Source: Pleurostoma richardsiae (Eukaryota; Ascomycota; Sordariomycetes; Calosphaeriales; Pleurostomataceae). Taken from it: a stretch of DNA of 64,000 nt. The stretch is from the NCBI GenBank assembly GCA_030052745.1, contig JANBVO010000002.1, positions 1,550,001 to 1,614,000 of the forward strand, in the 5' to 3' direction. Below the pieces are notes generated by a model. The model made no database searches. It saw only the letters and a list, made by a program, of their open reading frames with translations, and was not told the origin of the DNA. The translations under genes and the position numbers were made by a program. This document shows positions 51,255 through 61,968 of this stretch, in pieces (positions within the stretch are counted from its first letter, which is position 1; each line of letters begins with the position of its first letter).

Positions 51255-52621
51255 ATGGCTACTCCTGTTGAGGACCTCAGTGAGTAGATTGATCTTGCCG
51301 CCGTCGTGACCGTCTCCCAGTCGCACAGACACCACTGACATTCAATCCCTCAGCTGTCCTCAAAGTTCTCGGTCGGCGGCAGAATGGCTGTGTGATATGC
51401 CAGTCAGGAACACCGGCGTGCCCGTCCTGCGCATCTGGCGAGGACTGCACCATCACCATTCCCGTCGATTGCACCCAGTGCCCGAAAGCTGTTTGTGTCG
51501 CTTCTACTCCGACGCCGACGCCGAAATCGTCCTCGAGCAATGCCCCTAGCAAGGGCGCCATTGTAGGAGCTGTCGTGGGAGGTGTCGCTCTAATTGCAAT
51601 TGTTGCTGTTGTCACGTACCTAGTCTGGCGATTCTGCATCAAGACCAAGAGGCAACCTATTGAGCAAGAGCCGTGGGATGATGAGGGGGAGACTCCGGCT
51701 ACAGGCGCCGAGAAGGCCTTCGTCAGGCGGAGAACCCAGCGATCGTCGACCCATACCGTCCACTCCATCGCCTCTACCGTCCTTACACGAGCCTCCAACA
51801 TCATCCAGATCGCTTACATCCCGGGTGTCACGAACCGGGCCACGCCAACGTCACCAACTCTCCTGGTTCCTCCTGTCCCGCCTATCCCTATCGCTGTCTC
51901 TCAGGCCAGCACCCCGTCAAGCACGGAAGAGCAACACTTCTTCGTCCCCGGCGATCTTCGAGACTCGACCTACTCTGGGATCTCTTCGTACACCGACCGC
52001 ACTTCGTACGCTCCGCGGTCGAGCGTCGCCTCGACTATCTACGGCAAATCTGGTGTTGTCCTCACCCCCGCCCAGACCGGTATGCGGGCGAAGGCTGCCA
52101 TGGTCAGCGTTAGAACCGCTGCTAGCGGCAATTCTGGTGGCAGCACCCCTCCCGTCCCCAGCATCAACTTCGAGAAGTACAACAACATGGCACCTCCTAG
52201 TCCAGCAGCGAGTACATTCAGTGTTGGCTCCACGTTCCTGAACAGTACCAGCGCCCACACTGCTATACCTGCCCGTGCTCAAGCCGTCCAGGTTGTCCGA
52301 GTGGGGAGCGGCCCCAAAAAGATTGGCGCTGAGGACAAGCCGAAGACTCCTCTCTCTGAGGTCTCTACTGCCAGTGAAGTCGAGAAGTCGCCAAAGTCGC
52401 CAACTCTTCGCGACTCGAATGCCGTCACCATTATCGAAGACTCTCCGATCCCTGATCAAGGACCTTTCTCCGACCCTCCGGAGACGTCAGCAAACAGGAG
52501 CACGACTACCTTGAGCGCAGTGATAGAGGAAGCGACGAGGCGGGCGTCTCAGAGGCACAGCAGCACGGCGTCGCGGGAAAAGAGCCCTTTTGGGGATGAA
52601 CATGCCACGCGCGACGAATAA
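51255..52621 (+). CDS. OPY2: OPY2-type membrane anchor protein
   Basis: A 25-nt first exon (51255-51279, MATPVEDL) joins across a 74-nt intron (GTGAGT, CACTGACATT, CCCTCAG) to 51354-52621, giving 430 aa. In yeast Opy2 is a plasma-membrane protein that recruits Ste50 and so connects Msb2/Sho1 to the HOG and filamentation MAP-kinase cascades. The extracellular N-terminus has eight cysteines in the OPY2 pattern (residues 21, 24, 31, 34, 40, 48, 51, 56; CVICQ..CPSC..C..CTQCPKAVC). It is followed by a Pro/Thr/Ser stalk, one membrane helix GAIVGAVVGGVALIAIVAVV (about 76-98) and a basic stop-transfer RFCIKTKRQ. The ~330-residue cytosolic tail is disordered and Ser/Thr/Pro-rich, with several SP/TP sites suited to kinase control. 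There is no signal peptide, as expected for a type III topology. The frame is open upstream of the ATG, but the first ATG in it is 51255. Confidence 0.88.
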
Positions 52622-54330
52622 CCTCGCCATGTCGAGCAATTTTTCCTATATCTGAGCGGCTCTTTTTCTTTTGACACTTCACTTCTTAGTATCCACTTCG
52701 TGGCCGAGACCCTGCCTTTTGGCGGTGGCTCGGATCTTGGATGATCTCGATCGCCTTTGCGATCTTCTGTGACTTGGATGGCAACTAGCGGCTTTCGGAT
52801 GGCGTTGATACCGGTCCTTTTGCGAGATATCGGGACGAGCTACGTGAGACGGCAACTCATTGCTGATCGCCGTCTGTCAGAGATGAGACTCACGGAATAG
52901 AGATGATTTTCCCTCAATGATTTTGCAAGATGTGTCCGCCCTCTTCCCTCATGATAGTATTGTTCCCTGTGATTGTGATTGAGCAGTGCTGAGACTGCAG
53001 TGACTAAGTATTCGAAGCTGAGGTAGGGCGTGTCTACCGAGCCCCCCTCACGAGGACGCGGTCAGGGCTTAATTAAGATGCTCATGATCGCCGCATCTGG
53101 GCGGTTCCGCGCACCCTTCCCGAAGTTTAGCTTCACTTACGCGACCGATGAGACAGGTCTCACCCTGCCACGCGAGGCTCCTCCCTCCTCTCCCTTTGTC
53201 TCCCTCACTTTTGGCACCTTTCCCTCCCTTCCATCATACGTATTGTACTCGTAGTGTCAATATTCTGTCGGCATGGGGACTGTCTGCGTATCTCCCACTC
53301 GGAGAAGCATGGTGGCACTCCTTCAAGGTAAGAATTGGGATAGGGAGTCGTGCTACCGACCGGAAGATGCCGCTGTCTTTGTCTCCTGGACGCCGATGTG
53401 ACGGCGTGCTCAGCATCGAGTGCCCACTTTCTTTGTTTCCTGCAGAGGCAGGGAGATGCTGTGGGGCGCGCCTCTTTCGACATTGCGTTGCGCCGGGAAG
53501 ATCATGGCAAGATGAATGCTCTCCTGTCCGTCGTCTGCCTGCCACAGGGTTGAGGGTATCCTTCCCGTGCCTGGGGGATGCCGCATGGGGGTAACAGACC
53601 GCCAGGTCAGTCGAAGGAGGCTGCGAGCTGGCTGTTCATTCATCCCTTCGCTCTATCAGCCGGAGCCCGACCTGCTGGACCTCACCCGAGCGGCTTCCAA
53701 CGCTGGCTAGTAGGACACGCGGATGTGGGGAGCCGGACCAAAGTCGACGAGGTTTCTCGCTGTCCCCGAGCGCGGACTGCTCTGCAGTGGTATGCAACGT
53801 GCCGCCTGGGCTAGGTGACATGCAGACTATCCTACACCTCCTCAGCGCGGGTAAAGCTGCCCTTTCCCCAACGCCGAGGACGGAGGGTCAAAAAGGCTTC
53901 CTGTGTCACCGTTCCCTGCCGCCCCCGAGGCCGCAGCTGGACTCCTGCTTCGGTGTCAGGGTCGAGGCAGCGGCGAGTTGCACCTTAGAGGGCGTTGACG
54001 TAACATAGGATATGATGGACTTGGCTGTCACAAATCGAGAATGCCATTATACATCGTAGCCGCGGCGAGTCGAAACCACCCGGCCGGAGGCCGCCTCGAA
54101 GCATAAAAGCCCTCCAATCCCCCTGCAAGGTCCCCCGAAAGGTGTGAGAACCAGGCCCGAGCCTCTCATGGCAGCCCGCTGCTCCCTACCACCGCCTGTA
54201 CCTGTGAGTATCCGGCTCAGGGGAGCCACTCTTCTCCATCCCAGTAGTTTGACAGCGTATACACGAAACAGCCGCCACATGTCAAGGAAGCAAGTCTAAG
54301 CCGGCACGCAAGAAACACACACTCGTACCC

Positions 54331-54334
<4 letters not shown>

Positions 54335-54367
<33 letters not shown>
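54335..54367. repeat. (AT)16 microsatellite
   Basis: 33 nt of uninterrupted AT dinucleotide repeat in non-coding DNA. Confidence 0.95.
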
Positions 54368-54370
<3 letters not shown>

Positions 54371-57300
54371 CACGTTCCACCCGCGTGGCCCGGGTCTCGC
54401 TCCCCTAGCGTACATGCAGGCACGAAACCGCCGCCGTGCGACCTCGTCCGTCCGACGACCTCTCCGCTCGGTCGCCGTTTCGCCTGTCCCGTAGAGTCTT
54501 CCGCCGTCCCGCAGGGCGCATGCACCCGGCCGTGCGACACTGCGGATCCGGGAGACGCCGCCTGGCTAGTGTGACGGGGACTGACCGGCTCTGCGTGATT
54601 GGGTGCGTGAGGGATGTGAGCAGCATGGCGATAGGCAGAAAGGAGAAAAGGAGAAGAGATCACAGACGGCAGCAGGCGACGGACTGTTGCCTTGGGGGGT
54701 TCACGTACGGGCCCTGGCCATCTGCGCCGCACAAGCATCAGGAGGTAACTCTCCCGTCGAGAGCTGAACGTGTGTTCGAACTACCCTCGAAGTACCGGGT
54801 TGCTCCGCGGAAAGACAACTTTTCGCTCGTTGGCTCGGAAAGCCGCATCAGGCACAGGCTGAAAAAGTCCATGATGCACCAAGAGGTGCCCTCCGAGGTT
54901 GCCTCGCGTCGCGTCACGGTGTGACACCGCACCACCTGCTAGGCTTCCCCATATGCACGCCACACACGCGCGTGTAGCAATAGACTTGGGACAGATTCGA
55001 ACGAGCCCCTGCCACCCATCCTGCGGACAGAGAGCTGGACAGCACGCGCGTGATGGTCATGCCTTGGGTAAGGAAGGCTGAACGAGCAAGCCTGTCACCT
55101 TTCGTAGGAGCACCACCAGTCGCTAGGGTTCCAGTGCGGCCAGGGCTGGGCCGCAGTTGGCGGAAGGATTTCCAACGGGCTCACGATCAGCTCCGCCCAG
55201 CCGTGAAACTGGCAGACTAGAGGGCGCGCAAGTGCGTGTGCCGTGCGGGCTGACCCGAGTTCCTTTCAAAGGAGCGCCAGCCGTGATAGGGGCCCGGACG
55301 TATGCAGTGTGATCATCTTGCAGGTTAGGAGCCCTGTCCATCCAGATCCGCGTCTTCCCACCCTTCCCTCAGCCCATGTGCGAGTTGTCTGGCTGTTCCA
55401 CAAGGTTCTCACGCACACAATAGCTCCGTCGGCGCCATGCCCGGAGATAGGAAATGCTCTTCTTTTTTTTCCCCCTTCCCCGCGCCGGCAGGACATTGCT
55501 GCGGCGGGCTTGCTTTCTTTTACGCCACGCAGGGCCGCACATGCAGGCGCCTCGGCGCTTAACGAGAGGCGGCTTCCACAACGGACAGCGGCTCGTCTAG
55601 GTGGGGACCCGCCATGCTGTGATATCTGTGGCACGGAGGCGGCACGGCCTCTGTGCTGCCTGACAAGGCAGAAGAGAGAGTAGCTGCCTGCCTACCGTGG
55701 CGACTTCGTTGCTGAGCTCGCCAGAGCCAGCCGCGCGATGCTGGCTTGAGCCCCTTGGAGACGTCGCCGCGATCGCCGTGGGGGATGTGCTGGCACTTGC
55801 CAGATACTGCAAGACAGTCCACCGTATAGAAGGGATGTGCGAGGCGGGCCTTATCACTTTCGGACATCTAAGGTATAGTCCGGCCATACCTTAAATTCTC
55901 CGCGGAGCTGCAACTCCAGTGGGATGACGGTGAAACAGTGACGAGATGAGATATCCCCCAGAGACACACCAATGCAGAGATCTTCACGTCGCTACCGCAG
56001 GACGCGGCACCTGAGTGTGGACCCAAATATTGACACGCCGAGGTTCAAAAGCAAAGAGCATGAGAGGCCCGCAAGTCCATAGACCAAGGAGACGGGCATT
56101 CTCGCCCACGGGAAGCCATCCCCATGAAGAATGAAGGCACGTGGGGGTTCCTAGCAGCGCGTGGGGAAGCTTGTTGCCCGCGCAGGCAGCGACCCCACGG
56201 ACGAACATGGCGATGACACGGCTCCGAGCGGGCTCCGCGGCTGGCCTCTGCTTCCTGTCCGCCAGTAGACATTAATATCTTCGGCAGGTGCGGCCTCTGG
56301 TCCACTGGGATTGTCCATGCCTACTCCATACGGATCCGTACACCGAGACAAACCCCACGGTAGGCAAGACAGATGGTCTTGGTGTGGGGGTTAGTGGATG
56401 TCAAAGGCGCAGCCACAGGACTGTCACAGCTCTTTTCGACATCGGGTTATGCTCCTTGTCCTATTAGGTGATGGACTCTGTCTCAGAGAGGCGAGTGAAG
56501 GTTCCATCAGACTGTCCGGGTGTGGGAGGTTGCGGTCACTAGTTGAAGACGCCGGAGCTCATGCCGTGGTCGACACGGGGCAGATTGATTGGATCCCTCC
56601 CATAGCCTGGAAAGGGGGTCCAGTGGGATTGTCACCAGCCAGGAGAGTCCGGTGATGCATCGGTCGTGAAGGTGACAGTGAGAGAGGACCCCCGAAGGTC
56701 GCTCGTGGGAAAATAAAAAGTTGAAAAGTGACGAAGCAGGGTCAAACACGCTGGACCGGACGGGGAAGGCGGAAGGGACAGGATCCGCGACGATGATGTC
56801 CCAGTCCCAAGTCCCTGGATTGTTTAGCTTCCTCCCAAAAAGAGACTGGTAAACAGAGTCTTTTAAGGCACCCTTGGAGAAACAGGAGGAGGCGCTGGAA
56901 ACGTCTTCCACCTTCCTGAATGGCGCGCCCCTGAGTTAGGAAGATGGCCCCTTGTCAAGGGACCGATTTGAAGAGTTCCTCACATGGGATAGAGAGATAA
57001 CGAGATAGCGCCGCGGCGCCGCGGCGGCTCCCGATTGCCAGCAGCCGGTAGCAGGAAGCGGAGGGCATCCCCCAGATCGGTCAAGACAAGCGAGGAGGCT
57101 TGACGAGGCTTGCATTTTCGGGGTCCGGGCCCCAGAGCGATAGGGCTCCGGCGCTGCACAAAGCATTAGCAATCTTCAATAGACTCATCAACGCCCGAAT
57201 TGCCGTGCTATCAACGCTTGATGGTTCCCTGTTAGCAGCAGCCTCCAGACCTGCCGGTCAAGGCCGGAAAGCCGGCCGGCTCTCAGGCCGCCTGGGAACC

Positions 57301-57802
57301 ATTGGGGTTCCCTTGCGATGAGAGCGCACAGACATCGCGGGACGGTACCGGTGTTCCGCTGACTGGGGAGCCCTTCCCAAAAAGGGTGAACAGACAGACG
57401 GACACGGACCGGTTCTCTTTTGCTTTTCCGCCTGGTCCGCTCGATAAGAAGAGGAGATCCATCGCCGAGGAGTTGATCTGATAATCGCCTGCTTGTCTCG
57501 AACTCTCGTCGAGCTGTCAAAGCTGTCCAGGGCTCCTGACGATCGTCATCTGGTCCATGTGGGTATCAGATGTGGTTTACTCCGCAGGACGGAACCTGCT
57601 CGGAGTCTAGACCCTTTGTTCCTCAATATCGTCCTGCTCGGCTCCAAGAACCCCTGCAGAGCAAGTTGAGGTTTCGGGGGCCGGTCGGGATTGCGAGAAA
57701 GCTACCCTGCTACCCTAGGGACCCTAGGAGCTCTACCGCCGGGGAGGGTCGAGAGAGAATTGCACAAGCAGTCTGCGCTTATTCACGAGCGAGGCACCAG
57801 CT

Positions 57803-57826
57803 GCCGGTGCCGGTGCCGGTGCCGGT
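57803..57826. repeat. (GCCGGT)4 hexamer repeat
   Basis: Four tandem copies of gccggt in non-coding DNA. Confidence 0.9.
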
Positions 57827-58416
57827 GAGATGCCATTGACATCAGTCAGCAGTCGGCATCGTGGACACCTCAAGGGCTCAAACAGGAACTCTCTGCCGCG
57901 AAGTTGCCTGGCTGTCTGTCTCTCTGCCTGATCTACCTCTTTAGCCCTTGGCCTTGCCAGTCCGTCCTGGAACGCGCGGATGGCCCGACCCGAGCAGGGC
58001 CCCCGGGTGGGTATCGTGGATGTCACGTTCCTTAACATCAAACAGTGCCGGCCGGTATTTGCAAAAGGACAGGTTCACTCTGTTCCTGTCTCGTCCCTCG
58101 ACCCTGCCCCTCGGGTTGATGCGGTTATTTGGGTCGCCAAAGGAGGCATAGTTTAGGCACTACGGAGCCCAGAAAAAAAAAAATGAAACGGCCTTTTTCC
58201 CTTTGGATCTGCATTGATACATACTGCTTGGGGAAGCCAGTCACGGGCATGCTGGGGCGGGCAGGGATCGGATGTAGGTTAGGTATGTAGTGTATGTGTA
58301 TGTCTGTACATTTGTGTATGGCGGTGCTATGCGCTCGGTCTTGGCACTTGTTACGAGTGACAGGTGAAGAGAACTGCCATAGAGCGAAAAGAACGCTCGA
58401 ACCGGATGTCAAAGAG

Positions 58417-58417
<1 letters not shown>

Positions 58418-58447
<30 letters not shown>

Positions 58448-58453
58448 CTTCTG
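58418..58453. repeat. (CTG)n microsatellite, slightly interrupted
   Basis: About twelve CTG triplets with one TTG and one CTT interruption, outside any supported gene. Confidence 0.9.
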
Positions 58454-59953
58454 TCGGTCGTGTGTCTGGACAGTTGACAGCTGCCGCGTGAAGGATGGGT
58501 GCGCGCGCATTGCGTCGTCGGCTACCCCACCACCCGCAGCGACAGCCATAATACGTGCTAAGTAGTCGAGTAGTCGAACAGTCGGCGATCAAGAAAAGCT
58601 GAACCCTGCGGAGGTGCTCTGGTGGGGGGAAGGAGCCGGATGCTCGACCCATTTCCTCACCGGTCCTGTCCGGCTCTGTCGCTAGACGCGCATGTAGTGC
58701 ACGGCCGTGAGGAGCACGCCGGCGTTCTGTTCTGTACAGAGTACCGGCGCACGCCATCGCGCCCAGGGCTCGACGAGCTGCAGGTCCCAGGTAGAGAGGC
58801 CGTACTGGATACATGTTTCCCGGGTGGAGGGTCCCCCCCTCAGGCCTTGCAGCGCCTGCGAGACGGTAGTTCGCCCAGTGCTTGCAGCCCCAGTAAGGCC
58901 TAAAGAGCACCACCTTGCCATTCGCGGAATTCTGTGTGGACAGAAAGCGGAAGAATCACGTTGCTGAGGGTGCAGTTTCCTGCATGTGAACTGAGCGCTC
59001 GCAGCTAGTCAAGGCCGGGGCCGGCGACCCTATTGGTTGCAGGCGCCGGTTCGACCGGCGCACAACAGAGGGAGACAAGAGGGGGGAAAGGTTAGGCAAA
59101 GAGGCTACAGCATAAACACACAGGTACGAGGAATGCGGGGAGAGCAGAGACGATAGCCATGATAGTGTTGATGTAGGATATGGATTGGATTGAATGAAGT
59201 CTATTCAGGCTGACCGAGGGTATCAACTCGGTGCCAGTGTGTGAACGAGAAGCAAGGGCAGCCCGCCGCTGGCCCGAGACATACATCCGCCGTCTTGGAT
59301 CTCGAGCTATGATAGGGCAAGAGAAAACAAGGAGAACCGCTGTGTTCATCATCGTCGGGGAAGGGCTTGCCTCCTTTTCTCTCTCTCTCCGCCGGCTGTC
59401 AAAACTACCATCCTCCCACATTGCCGGCAAAAAAGATAGAAATCAAGTCTCAAAGACGGTCCGGGTATTGATGGAGCCCGCCAGAGAAGTTGCCGGATGC
59501 TTCGCGGCCTTGAGAGCTTCTTTTTCCTTTTTCCAGAGGGCAAGCGGTCCATCCTTCAAGTCAGTCCTAGACTCCAAGAACACCAGTAGCTGCCTTGAAG
59601 ATCTCGATACAGAGAAAGGAACATATCATCTCCGTTCCATTGGGCAGAAAAACAGAGATCCCTACGCCACAGTAATGCCTCTTTTGATCATACGCCGTTC
59701 GCCAGTCCAGGAGCTGGTTGTAGATGAGGGGATAAAGGGGATTTCTGGAAATTTGCCAAATCCAAGCGAGAATCGAAAGATCGAGTCCTCTCTGACCGAC
59801 TAAATCGTCGCAATCAGAAGAATGGCCGTGTGCATTGGTGACGTACTGTCCAGTAGCCATGCCATGGAGGTCGTCGTCATGTCGCCTGTGCAATAGGTTC
59901 GCGATCGATGAAAGCAGTAACCGGCGGCATGGTCGGGCGGAACCGTCTCCCAA

Positions 59954-60816
59954 TCATAATATGACGCACTTTGCCTTGCCTCTTCGGTAGCGCTCAGGGT
60001 CCTTCGCGGGTCGCGCATCGCCGTTGCCTTGCTGCCTTCGCTCCCTGCCCCCGCTGGGAGGGAGTGGCCGTGCTGCCGCCTGGCGCTGTCGGCGCAATAT
60101 TCTGACGACATCATAAAACGCCTTCTCGACGTTGATGCAGTTTTTGGCTGACGCCTCGACAAATTCGCAGCCCAGCTCACGTGCCAGGGCGTGGCCTTCC
60201 TGTGTTGACACCTCGCGCTCTGTGACGCGATCGCTCTTGTTTCCGACCAGCATGATGGGGACCGGCGCCTGGCTGTTGACGGCGGCGATTGGCGAGCCGG
60301 GGTATGAAGGGGAGGATGCGCATGATTCTTTGACGCGCTGGATTTGGTGGTGGAATCTCTTGATGCGCGAGAAGGAGGAACGGGACGAGATGCTGTATAC
60401 TAGGACGAAGCCTTCGCCGTCTCTGATCCACTGGTCTCGCAGGGCTGTGTATTCCTCCTGGCCAGCGGTATCGAGCACCTCGAGCATGCAGGCTTGGCCG
60501 TCTATGACCACCTGCTTTCGGTACGAGTCCTCAATTGTCGGGTCGTACTAGGATTGGAAGACGTCAGCATGTGACACAGGCAGCACAGACACGAGCACGC
60601 AGACACATGGCAGAGGAGGTTAGACCGTGGGGCGATGGGAGGAAAGGCGGAAGGGCTGGCGAGGGACGACCAAAGGAGCACTGGAGCTGCGAGAGGCAGA
60701 GCCCGACGTACCGTTTCGACAAAGTGCTGCAGGCATAACTGGATTGTCAAGGCCGTCTTGCCTACGCCTCCGTCGCCCAGCACCACCAGCTTGTACAGAA
60801 CCATTTTGCCCGCCAT
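59954..60816 (-). CDS. ras2: Ras-family small GTPase, Ras2 type
   Basis: Exons 60816-60712 and 60547-59954 give 232 aa; the 164-nt intron separates HFVET from [12 protein letters not shown], just before switch I. The protein is a membrane-bound GTP switch for cAMP/PKA and MAP-kinase signalling that controls hyphal growth and development. Visible motifs are the P-loop GDGGVGKT (14-21), effector loop [24 protein letters not shown] (61 onward), NKSD, and EASAKN. The C-terminus is CVIL, a CAAX box preceded by a basic linker (RRGKAK). CVIL, with Leu last, predicts geranylgeranylation rather than farnesylation. An insertion of about 15 residues between RVKES and [11 protein letters not shown] ([18 protein letters not shown]) is typical of the filamentous-fungal Ras2 group and not found in Ras1. 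The switch glutamine and P-loop glycines are intact. The start gives [10 protein letters not shown], the family N-terminus. Confidence 0.95.
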
Positions 60817-61179
60817 TTTGTCGAGTTTGAGGAGCGGTGCTCAGAGGCCAGCCGTGGCCGCAGCAGCGTGGATCGGCTAACAGATAAGGAGGAAGAGAGG
60901 TGCGGATTCCAAGACGGCAAGTGGTGGGGTAAAATGTCAATGCTCTGTGGTCGGAGTGAGAAACAAGTCGGGATGAGCTTCGCCGACAGCGATAAGAGCC
61001 TTGGGCAAGTTTGTCGCGGCTCTGTTTGGGGGTGTTATCGGGAGTCGGCCGAGACGACAACAGCTGTTGTCGAAGGAGGAGGAGGAGGATATGGAGCAGA
61101 AAGTGGTGAGGATGCAGAGACTAGCAGAGAAGGAGGAGGAGGAGGTGAGGTGAGGTTCGATCTGGCTAAGGGCAGGTCG

Positions 61180-61760
61180 GCGAGGCGAGGTAGTAGGTAT
61201 TAGCAGTAGCGCAAGGTTAGGTCGCCCATCCAAGTAGGGAGTACCTAGGTTAGGTAGGGCAGGAGGTATTAGAAGGTTAACTAACGTGGGCGTGGGCGGA
61301 AGGTGGTCTAAGCTTCTTTTCGCAGGACGGCAAGGGAGATGTGATAATACCATTCACTTGTATTCCGTACCAGATCAAAGAAAGAAAGAGGGAGAAAGAA
61401 AAAAAAAAAAAAGAATACAGAGAACATGCACACGCGCTAGACCAAGGTAAGGCAAGGAAGGATAAGGTAAGGTGAGTTAAGGTACCTCCATGTCGTGAGC
61501 GACGAGGGACACCGGAGGCGCAAACCCGATTTAGGTGGTGAACCGCGAACGGAACACCTGTGTGCAGGTACAGTACGGAGTACATAAACTGACCTACGTA
61601 CTCACAATGGCCGCAACAGACCAGGCACCGCCATGGACAACAACCTGGAACAGCAACGCCAGAGAGGCAGAAAGCCGTTGCAAACAGCGAAGCCACCCTT
61701 CCTGGATGTGCCTGCCTATGTACCTATCTACAGGTACTCCCTATCTAGGTACCTAACATA
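61180..61760. repeat. GGTA/TACC word cluster upstream of ras2
   Basis: Repeated short palindromic words: ggtagtaggtatt, gtacctaggttaggtag, aaggtaaggcaaggaagg, taaggtacctcc, and ctatctaggtacctaac. They are interspersed with a GA/A-rich tract. The same word family occurs at about 27.9 kb and 42.2 kb. Confidence 0.55.
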
Positions 61761-61950
61761 GCAGATATCCCGCCAGACGACCCTTGAAGGATGCTCGGTA
61801 CCTTGAAGGCATAGGACAAGGACAAAAAGGCCGCAGAGAGCCAGAGAGCGTGTCAAGCACGACTTCAAAGAGAAGCGGGGATCAATCAACCTAGGGGGAG
61901 GAGAGAAAATAGAGGAGACAAGGAAGAGACATCCATGATTCCCCGTGTGC

Positions 61951-61968
61951 AAAAAAAAAAAAAAAAAA
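61951..61968. repeat. A18 homopolymer
   Basis: Run of 18 A upstream of ras2. A shorter A-rich run lies at 61399-61412. I see no retroposon attached to either. Confidence 0.85.

Larger units (their letters stand above)
52622..59953. other. 7.3 kb spacer between convergent genes, no gene called
   Basis: Lies between the stops of OPY2 and ras2. The stretch 52622-53000 is the probable OPY2 3' UTR. The longest frames (58125-58913 -, 54217-54738 -, 59231-59803 +) run through microsatellites or show no domain. Simple repeats at 54335, 57803 and 58418 are listed separately. Confidence 0.55.

Noticed and set aside
58125-58913. 262-codon open frame on the minus strand
   Set aside because: Contains the CTG microsatellite read as poly-Ala and no recognisable domain.
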